NCBI GenBank assembly: GCA_012964265.1
Contig: DTUH01000213.1
Span: 1-27,320 of the forward strand
DNA from: Candidatus Lambdaproteobacteria bacterium
GTDB taxonomy: Bacteria; SAR324; NAC60-12
Length of the DNA stretch: 27,320 nt
Direction: 5' to 3'
Shown piece after piece: positions 22,418 to 27,320 of the stretch. The notes under the pieces were generated by a model. That model saw nothing but the letters and a program-made list of their open reading frames with translations, made no database searches and was not told the DNA's origin. How positions within the stretch are numbered: position 1 is the stretch's first letter; the number at the start of each line of letters is the position of its first letter. Both the position numbers and the translations under genes were made by a program.

Positions 22418-23805
22418 AGTAATCCTTGATCAGCAAAACTTGTGTAACTCTCATTTCCAACAATCACATGATCCAGTACCGGTATGCCCACCAGTTTCCC
22501 AACCTCTACCAGACGTTCTGTAATCCGTAAATCCTCCTGCGAAGGTTCCGGATCCCCTGACGGATGGTTATGGATGCAAATCAGAGCTGCCGCACGATGC
22601 TCAATGGCTGAGGCAAAAACCTCTCTGGGATGTACCAGACTTTTATTAAGAATTCCTTTGCTGACATCTTCTTCAGCTAAATAACGGTGTTTATTGTCCA
22701 ATAAAACAATGATAAATTGCTCCTGTTTTTTCCGTGACAATTGTTGATGAAAATGATTAAAAATATCACGGCTTGAACTAAACTGATCCTGCGGTTTCAG
22801 CTTTTCAATTCCGTAGTTTTTGCACAGTTCCCTCATGGCCTCTACGCGCAAAATCAGCTTTGAATCGAGCGGCTGCTGTTTTTCCAAATCCCGCAAACCT
22901 TCACGACTCCAATCTTTGAGCGGCGCTCCCCGGTTAAGTGAAGCCTGAAGTGCTTCGGCTTCTTCCGGATTAGAAGTCAGCAGCCAGCGCATCAATTCCG
23001 GAATATCTTCTGCTGAAATTTGATTCCTCTGTATTTTTTCTTCAATCGTCACCATTGCAGTATTGCCTTCATTTGCGTACCAAAGGCATTCTGCGTTAAG
23101 TTCACAATTATCGCAGTCAGGCAAATCACCGCAAACCCCTGCTAAGTCGGCATATCTCCCATCTCCGGAAAATGCCGCAGCCATCCGGTCTGCTTCAAAA
23201 GCACTGTTAAAGACGGTTTGCTCCTCACAGATTGCTATCCATATTTTGGGATGTGATTCAGAAATATTTTTGGAATCCGGTAAAGATCCATGTGAAAAGC
23301 GCCACCATGCACGAAAACCATTTTGACTGTGTGGTACAGTTACACCTTCCTGCCAGAGCCACTGAAGGGCGACCCAGACTTCGTGTTCCTGAAATATTTT
23401 CCACCACAAAGTCAATATTTCAAATGTTTTCAGTTGCAGCGAATTAAGGTTTGTTTTTTTAACAATTTCCATAAAAAGCATCACAACACCTGCCAGCTTT
23501 TCTCTTTGAAAATCGTTCAGTCCCTGGCATTTCCCCAGCATTCGCAGAGCCTCATCTCCACGGCAATAATGCGGATCAAGCAGATTTATTCCCTCGAAGA
23601 GCGGCTGCAGTCCCGCAAATCTGGTCAACTCTTCACTCACTTCAAACAAAGGAAGAATGCGCTCTAGCAAATTCGCTGCAAGATTTTTCCGACTAAGGAG
23701 ATTTATGTTACTTGAGTTAATCTGGGCGATTGTCCAAGGGTGCTGTATCAGGCAAGGACCTGCTTTTTCCCGTAAAGCCTGAAAAAAATGTGACTGCGCT
23801 GTCAT
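22414..23805 (-). CDS. RadC/JAB-domain protein with an extra N-terminal cysteine-cluster region
   Basis: The C-terminal ~150 residues are a RadC-type JAB/MPN domain: EQFIIVLLDNKHRYL, then HNHPSGDPEPSQED, a complete H-x-H-x7-S-x2-D metal motif (His412, His414, Ser422, Asp425). RadC proteins are usually about 220 residues with a helix-hairpin-helix start; this one has 463. Its N-terminal part carries Cys225-x5-Cys231-x2-Cys234-x5-Cys240, close to the C-x6-C-x2-C-x5-C [4Fe-4S] loop that closes endonuclease III/MutY proteins, preceded by an all-helical region. I infer a HhH-GPD-like region joined to RadC. RadC function is itself unsettled. GGGA lies about 6 nt before the ATG, and rlmE is coupled downstream. 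Confidence 0.82.
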   Translation of the reverse strand: MTAQSHFFQALREKAGPCLIQHPWTIAQINSSNINLLSRKNLAANLLERILPLFEVSEELTRFAGLQPLFEGINLLDPHYCRGDEALRMLGKCQGLNDFQREKLAGVVMLFMEIVKKTNLNSLQLKTFEILTLWWKIFQEHEVWVALQWLWQEGVTVPHSQNGFRAWWRFSHGSLPDSKNISESHPKIWIAICEEQTVFNSAFEADRMAAAFSGDGRYADLAGVCGDLPDCDNCELNAECLWYANEGNTAMVTIEEKIQRNQISAEDIPELMRWLLTSNPEEAEALQASLNRGAPLKDWSREGLRDLEKQQPLDSKLILRVEAMRELCKNYGIEKLKPQDQFSSSRDIFNHFHQQLSRKKQEQFIIVLLDNKHRYLAEEDVSKGILNKSLVHPREVFASAIEHRAAALICIHNHPSGDPEPSQEDLRITERLVEVGKLVGIPVLDHVIVGNESYTSFADQGLL

Positions 23806-24105
23806 TATTGTCCCGTGCTGCTTTGTACTGTTAAAACTTCAGAAAAACGCTGCAACACATTTTAAGAAAATGTATTGTAATTCTTAGGTATTTAAGACAG
23901 AATGCTCTGAAGAAACAAGAGAACCTGCAACATAATGTAAAGGCTCTCTTTGTCTTTAGCCTATCATGTTTCAGGCTTATTACTATTTATTTTTTGGGGA
24001 AGTTCCAAGTGTTAGGTCAGTAAATGGCAGCTGAAATCGGATAGCACTATAATATACTGATAATATTGATAATATAATTAATAGTCGAATTTATTTAAGG
24101 ATCTC
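23806..24105. other. Divergent intergenic region between radC and motA
   Basis: This 300-nt gene-free stretch holds the 5' regions of both divergent operons. On the plus strand a perfect TATAAT (24048-24053) lies about 52 nt before the motA ATG, but no good -35 stands 16-18 nt upstream. AAGG (24097-24100) is a fair ribosome binding site for motA. A stem of AGAGAACCT (23918-23926) with AGGCTCTCT (23941-23949) has one mismatch on the plus strand or a G-U pair on the minus strand; it would lie in the radC leader. An A/T-rich direct repeat of GATAATAT occurs near 24058-24075. No coding sequence is visible. Confidence 0.4.
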
Positions 24106-25074
24106 ATGTTAGACAAAATTGGAACCCTTTTAGGAATGATGATAGGAGTATCGTTGGTAATTTTCGGGATAATTTGGCCGGATCACCTTTCGAATTATTA
24201 CATGTACCAGTTCAGAGAATTTGAGATGACTCTGGAAGCATTAAAAGCGTCTCAAGCTTCCATCGAAGAAATACGGGCTCTGAAAGCAAATTTTGCTGAG
24301 TTTCAGGACTCATGGCTTGGCTCTGTTTCCCGCTTCGCGGATTTAAAATCATTACTGATTGTGCTTGGTGGATCCTATGCGGCGACCTTAATTGCCTTCC
24401 GTTTTGGCGATGCAATGCGCGCAATTGTCTTTATCGCCAAGGCCTTTTTAAAAGGAAAGGCGGACAAGGATTTCCTGGATGTTTATCATACAATAATCGG
24501 CCTCTGTGAAAAACGGGCCAATAAAGAATTAATTACTGATGAAGAAATCAGTGCAGTCAAAAACACAGACCTGCAAAACTGGCTGCAGGATTTTATTGCT
24601 GTCGATTTGGTTACCGAAGAAATGATTGAGGAAATTGTGCGTTCCGAAATAGAAATGTACAACTATCGTTCTTTTGAAGAAATAGATATGCTGGAATTTA
24701 TGGGACGTGCCTCACCGGCCTTTGGCATGATTGGTACAGTTGTCGGGCTGATTCTGATGCTGGGCAGTGTTGGCGGAGAAGGTGGCGCGGACATAGCAGG
24801 GTTGATGGGAGGCATGGCCGTTGCGTTGATAACTACCCTTTACGGGGTTTTACTCTCGCAGTTAATCTTTTTGCCAATCGCCTCCAAGCGTTTTCAACTC
24901 AAGGAATCGCAAGTCCTGCTAATGGAAATGATCAGGGAAGGACTGCTCTATCTGAAACGCAGAGAACTTCCCGAAACCGCCGCCAAAGATTTAATAATTT
25001 ATCTTCCTCCCAAGCTGCGAAAGAAGGTAATTAAAGAAGAACAGGCTGCAATGGGTCAAGGGTTGGGGTTGTAA
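24106..25074 (+). CDS. motA: Flagellar stator protein MotA, with enlarged TM1-TM2 loop
   Basis: The proton-channel subunit of the flagellar stator. The 322 residues have four membrane segments (about 7-24, 82-100, 204-222, 232-258) and the MotA/ExbB-type core: GRASPAFGMIGTVVGLI with the conserved Pro204, then MGGMAVALITTLYGVLLSQLIFLP. The cytoplasmic loop between TM2 and TM3 is rich in charged residues, as needed for FliG contact. About 57 mostly helical residues lie between TM1 and TM2, where MotA normally has a short turn. AAGG precedes the ATG. motB begins 1 nt after its stop, which makes a TolQ/ExbB identity unlikely. Confidence 0.9.
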   Translation: MLDKIGTLLGMMIGVSLVIFGIIWPDHLSNYYMYQFREFEMTLEALKASQASIEEIRALKANFAEFQDSWLGSVSRFADLKSLLIVLGGSYAATLIAFRFGDAMRAIVFIAKAFLKGKADKDFLDVYHTIIGLCEKRANKELITDEEISAVKNTDLQNWLQDFIAVDLVTEEMIEEIVRSEIEMYNYRSFEEIDMLEFMGRASPAFGMIGTVVGLILMLGSVGGEGGADIAGLMGGMAVALITTLYGVLLSQLIFLPIASKRFQLKESQVLLMEMIREGLLYLKRRELPETAAKDLIIYLPPKLRKKVIKEEQAAMGQGLGL

Positions 25075-25075
25075 C

Positions 25076-25714
25076 ATGAGTCGAAGTGGTGGTTCTGAGG
25101 GAGGGTGGTTAACGACTTTTGCGGATTTAATGACCCTGTTATTCTGCTTTTTCGTTTTGCTGACCACGCTTTCCACACAACCTAAAAATTGCGGCGAACT
25201 GGAACAGTTTCTCAAAAATAACAAAGATAAGTTCAGTAAGTATGAACTTCGCTCTACCAAGCTCAGTTGCATCGTTTCGTTGCCGCAGGATTTCCTTTTT
25301 CGTTCCGGAGACGCCGTTCTCAAGAAAGGAGCTTACGAAGCTCTCTCACCACTTTTTTTTCAAATCCTTAAAATACCGGAACATAAATCAGATTTGCTGA
25401 CCGTGGAAGGTCACACGGACAATGTACCAATGCGCAGCAAAAAGTTTCCCAGTAACTGGGCGCTCAGTTCTGCGCGGGCTACCATAATTGCAAGCATGCT
25501 CATAAACCGTATCAAATATCCGGAAAATTCCATCTCAATTGTCGGATATGCTGACACTCGCCCCAAGACCGGTTACACGGATGCTGCCGGTTCACCCCTC
25601 AAAGGCAGTGCCCTTAAAAAAGCCCGTAAGATAAACCGGCGCGTCGAAATCATCCTCACAACTCCACCAAAATCCATAGAGTATGCAACTCTTCTTTTTG
25701 GAGAGGAGAATTAA
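25076..25714 (+). CDS. motB: Flagellar stator protein MotB
   Basis: Anchors the stator to peptidoglycan and carries the proton-binding Asp. The 212 residues open with GGWLTTFADLMTLLFCFFVLL, one membrane helix with Asp17 in the place of E. coli Asp32. After a linker that is short for MotB comes an OmpA-like domain (about 70-195) with VEGHTDNVP (Asp115, Asn116) and NWALSSARA, the diaminopimelate-binding residues. It starts 1 nt after motA and the two are surely co-translated. Its stop codon shares the bases TTAA with the stop of the convergent XRE gene. Proton rather than sodium coupling is not provable here. Confidence 0.93.
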   Translation: MSRSGGSEGGWLTTFADLMTLLFCFFVLLTTLSTQPKNCGELEQFLKNNKDKFSKYELRSTKLSCIVSLPQDFLFRSGDAVLKKGAYEALSPLFFQILKIPEHKSDLLTVEGHTDNVPMRSKKFPSNWALSSARATIIASMLINRIKYPENSISIVGYADTRPKTGYTDAAGSPLKGSALKKARKINRRVEIILTTPPKSIEYATLLFGEEN

Positions 25715-25941
25715 ACTGGATTCGTTTCAAAACCGAATAATTCCCGCACTGAAAATCGCAACACTTCGGATAGACGATCAAGCGTTTCAAAAGAAGGCGC
25801 ATGAATGCCGCGTTCCATGAAAGACACCATCTCCACGGACAAATCAAGCTTCTCCGCCAACTGCTCTTGAGTCAGACCACGGACTTTCCTCATCAGTTTT
25901 AATCGTTTTCCAAATTTCTTGCGCAACTCCATGTTGCACAT
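25711..25941 (-). CDS. Small XRE-family helix-turn-helix regulator
   Basis: A 76-residue protein that is essentially one HTH_3 (Cro/C1) domain: RLKLMRKVRGLTQEQLAEKL, then the recognition-helix region SVEMVSFMERGIHAPSFETLDRLSEVL, and a short C-terminal helix SVRELFGF. It has no dimerisation or sensor domain. The first ATG (25941) has no ribosome binding site and an ATG three codons later (25932) is equally possible. It is convergent with motB, overlapping by 4 bp, so the two may interfere by antisense transcription. Three copies of an AACGTAG-like motif lie just upstream, which suggests autoregulation. No partner toxin or methylase is adjacent. Confidence 0.82.
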   Translation of the reverse strand: MCNMELRKKFGKRLKLMRKVRGLTQEQLAEKLDLSVEMVSFMERGIHAPSFETLDRLSEVLRFSVRELFGFETNPV

Positions 25942-25943
25942 AA

Positions 25944-25986
25944 TAACGTAGTATTATTTTGTGTACAACGTAGCCATACTGCGTTG
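25944..25986. promoter_or_regulatory. Candidate operator of the XRE regulator
   Basis: TAACGTAG (25944-25951), CAACGTAG (25966-25973) and the inverted CTGCGTTG (25979-25986). The last two form a 7/8 inverted repeat around a 5-nt CCATA spacer, and the first is a direct copy 22 bp away, about two helical turns, right at the start codon. On the minus strand TTGTAC, 17 nt, TATTAT could be the promoter, so a bound dimer would block it. Binding by the adjacent protein is inferred. Confidence 0.5.
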
Positions 25987-26235
25987 TTCTCAGAGAAATG
26001 AACTATTATTATTCGGATTAGGACAATTTTCTTTTATCTTAAAAAATAGTTAATATTTGGGGGATCATTTGATTGTTCCTTTGCGGTTCCTCACTAAAAT
26101 AGGTTCATCTCCGAAGAAAAGAGGCCCCTCCATTTTTATGTCTGTGAATGCAAGGAAATTAGAAAGATCATTCAATTAGGAACTTTAGTATTTATTAGGT
26201 ATCGACCTCAATCTACCTGTCTGTAAAGTTTTGAA

Positions 26236-26263
26236 TTGGTGACTTTATAGACTCTTTTATAAT
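26236..26263 (+). promoter_or_regulatory. Weak promoter candidate before the lipoprotein gene
   Basis: TATAAT at 26258-26263 is a perfect -10 box, 17 nt before the lipoprotein ATG. TTGGTG at 26236-26241 (3 of 6) stands 16 nt upstream as a poor -35. The 5' UTR would be only about 10 nt, yet AAAGG is correctly placed within it. Confidence 0.3.
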
Positions 26264-26280
26264 TTTACACAAAGGTCAAA

Positions 26281-26646
26281 ATGAAAATTTTCATAACAAT
26301 ATTGATTCTATTCTCAACTATTTTTTCCCTAAACGGATGTGCTAATATTGGTTCAATGAAAAAAACAAACCAACTTGAACCTGGAATGACCACAAGTCAG
26401 GTTAAAGGAATTTTGGGTAATCCAGGATCAACTGAATTTAAAGGGAACAAATGGATCTGGAAATATTCTTTACATAAACCATGGGTGGGGTTTGTTCCTC
26501 ACTATCTAGTATTTGGAAAAAAGTCAAAACTTCTTGAAGCATGGTTTGCAGATCAAAACGAGTACTTCAGACAACAAAGTCTTTGGTTACAGGCTTACCC
26601 ATCTACACAAAAACATGAAATTGATTTGAATATAAAGAATGACTAG
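26281..26646 (+). CDS. BamE/SmpA-like small lipoprotein
   Basis: A 121-residue lipoprotein precursor: signal MKIFITILILFSTIFS with lipobox LNGC (Cys20). The mature part begins with LEPGMTTSQVKGILGNPGST, the first strand-helix of the BamE/OmlA-like fold, followed by NKWIWKYSL where BamE-type domains have their W-Y strand. BamE itself assists outer-membrane protein assembly, but many unrelated small lipoproteins share the fold, so the role is open. AAAGG stands about 6 nt before the ATG. The gene is more A/T-rich than the main block and contains no TCCGGA motif. It is flanked by non-coding DNA on both sides and is not in an operon. Confidence 0.75.
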   Translation: MKIFITILILFSTIFSLNGCANIGSMKKTNQLEPGMTTSQVKGILGNPGSTEFKGNKWIWKYSLHKPWVGFVPHYLVFGKKSKLLEAWFADQNEYFRQQSLWLQAYPSTQKHEIDLNIKND

Positions 26647-26735
26647 TTATTTGTGGAAATTAGGGCAAATTCGAGATTACCTATGCTTTATAGATACGGC
26701 TAGAGTAGAGAACCATGTTGCCCCTGCCCTACTAC

Positions 26736-26798
26736 ATCAAATAGTGCAAACGGTTTTCCCGTACATTACTATTTGATACCCCGGAACGGTGTCCGGGG
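26736..26798. repeat. Compound palindrome: two adjacent hairpins
   Basis: ATCAAATAGT (26736-26745) and ACTATTTGAT (26768-26777) form a perfect 10-bp inverted repeat whose loop holds a second stem ACGG/CCGT. One base later CCCCGGA (26779-26785) and TCCGGGG (26792-26798) form a 7-bp GC-only-rich stem with a 6-nt loop. No U-tract follows on either strand. The pair looks like a REP/MITE-type unit; it could also end the lipoprotein transcript. The rest of the 247-nt gap (26647-26893) shows only the two palindromes listed below. Confidence 0.5.
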
Positions 26799-26856
26799 CT
26801 ACCAATCTCAAGAGAAGAAATACTACCACTTGGTTCAGCCTACGGTCAAAAAAATA

Positions 26857-26876
26857 TTTTCTGAACGTTCAGAAAA
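26857..26876 (-). terminator. Perfect 20-bp palindrome with U-tract, terminator of the phosphohexomutase-like gene
   Basis: TTTTCTGAACGTTCAGAAAA is a perfect palindrome, followed on the minus strand by ATA and seven T (26848-26854 as A on the plus strand). It lies 18 bp past the stop of the minus-strand gene. As RNA it would fold into an 8-bp stem with a 4-nt loop, AT-rich but followed by a good U-tract. Confidence 0.55.
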
Positions 26877-26889
26877 ATCCTGAGCAAAG

Positions 26890-26919
26890 CAAATTATTCT
26901 GAACGTTCAGAATAATTTG
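26890..26919. repeat. Perfect 30-bp palindrome across a stop codon
   Basis: The 15-bp arms meet at 26904/26905 with the same core, TTCTGAACGTTCAGAA, as the palindrome 38 bp away centre to centre. It contains the stop codon (26894-26896) and the last codons of the phosphohexomutase-like gene. It could be a second terminator stem or a protein-binding site; the shared core suggests duplication of one unit. Confidence 0.7.
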
Positions 26920-27320
26920 AGCAGATCCGCCCCATTTCCGTGATACTCCAGCAGTCTCCTTCTTTCCGAATCAGTTTTTGACGAGAGCTCATTTCGAGAA
27001 GCAACCGTTCCAGGGAGATCTTAGTAAATATTTCATGCTTCAATTCAATTTTTTGTTTTGCTCCATCTTCCAAGCACTTTAAAACCAATTTTTCGGCTTG
27101 TGCCATTGGGCTATTTTTATCTTTGAAGGAAAGCAGCAAAAAGGTATAAATTTTTTCTGCAAGTGTTTCCAGGTGTCCAGAAAGATCCGCCCTCCCCCGG
27201 AGATAAAGCGCCAGTTTATCCTCTGTTCCGGAATTCCTTACAAACACTGTAGCCGCAGGAATTCCCTTTTCCAAAACACGCAGCAGCAGCATTTCGGGCT
27301 CCTCCTGTCGTTTCACAATG
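26894..27320 (-). CDS. C-terminal part of a phosphohexomutase-like protein (5' end outside window)
   Basis: The frame stays open to the window edge, so the gene starts beyond 27320. The visible part has VFVRNSGTEDKLALYLRG, the phosphate-binding loop (RxSGTE) of the last domain of phosphoglucomutase/phosphomannomutase/GlmM enzymes, which move phosphate between C1 and C6 of hexoses. After this domain, where such proteins normally end, come about 75 further residues (MAQAEKLVLKCL, FTKISLERLLLEM, RQKLIRKEGDCWSIT) with the look of a winged-helix fold. The last codons lie in a perfect palindrome. Which sugar it acts on cannot be told from this part. Confidence 0.7.
   Translation of the reverse strand, partial: IVKRQEEPEMLLLRVLEKGIPAATVFVRNSGTEDKLALYLRGRADLSGHLETLAEKIYTFLLLSFKDKNSPMAQAEKLVLKCLEDGAKQKIELKHEIFTKISLERLLLEMSSRQKLIRKEGDCWSITEMGRICSNYSERSE

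Larger units (their letters stand above)
25942..26280. other. Gene-free stretch between the XRE gene and the lipoprotein gene
   Basis: This 339-nt A/T-rich divergent spacer holds the AACGTAG-like motif cluster (25944-25986) near the XRE gene and a weak promoter (26236-26263) before the lipoprotein gene. Between them (25987-26235) I see no open frame with coding character, no RNA gene and no strong hairpin. Confidence 0.35.

Noticed and set aside
22552..22582. HNH-type nuclease motif in the radC gene
   Set aside because: HNHPSG is the JAB/MPN metal motif of RadC proteins and not an HNH nuclease fold.
24021..24046. TAAATGGC...CGGATAGC upstream of motA as a sigma-28 promoter
   Set aside because: The -10 part does not match GCCGATAA at any acceptable spacing; only an isolated TATAAT is convincing here.

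Overview
The window reads as chromosomal DNA of a flagellated Gram-negative bacterium. The evidence is LPS-precursor genes (kdsD, gmhB), a UDP-glucose dehydrogenase, dsbD, lipoproteins with lipoboxes, flagellin and motAB. Moderate-to-low GC, marine/deltaproteobacterial-like gene content and several eukaryote-like housekeeping enzymes would fit a SAR324- or deltaproteobacteria-like lineage. That placement is inference from gene content only.

Layout. (1) 1-1250: the tail of an unidentified gene, a possible caspase-like remnant, a vapBC toxin-antitoxin pair with a visible promoter, and a palindromic intergenic repeat. (2) 1253-14046, all on the minus strand: a long co-directional block, in transcription order ilvC, a small conserved-looking ORF, dsbD, a lipoprotein metallopeptidase, gmhB, a multidomain prolyl isomerase, a cinA-like gene, gpmI, ugd, dapD and kdsD. 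Most gaps are below 70 nt and dapD/kdsD overlap by ATGA, so much of it may be one or a few transcripts. It mixes envelope biogenesis (LPS sugars, diaminopimelate, periplasmic folding and disulfide chemistry) with central metabolism. (3) 14189-19870, minus strand: an operon of a nucleoside-type ABC ATPase, xdhA and xdhB, coupled by a 1-nt gap and an ATGA overlap, suggesting purine uptake and oxidation. xdhB carries a tandem duplication of its own 5' end. (4) 20068-23805, minus strand: radC (with an extra N-terminal region holding a cysteine cluster), rlmE (ATGA overlap) and flagellin, the last behind a good sigma-28 promoter and a 5'-terminal hairpin. (5) 24106-25714, plus strand: motA-motB. 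(6) 25711-27320: a convergent XRE regulator with a likely operator, a BamE-like lipoprotein, a palindrome-rich spacer with two hairpins and two perfect palindromes sharing one core, and the 3' part of a phosphohexomutase-like gene running off the window.

The signals most worth following are: strong over-representation of the palindrome TCCGGA across the window (about 60 by hand count) with gaps over vapBC and the right-hand end; the xdhB 5' duplication; the cyclophilin-parvulin-parvulin protein; the RadC protein with a C-x5-C-x2-C-x5-C cluster; the MotA with an enlarged TM1-TM2 loop; and the paired perfect palindromes near 26.9 kb. I found no tRNA, rRNA, CRISPR array or intact insertion sequence.
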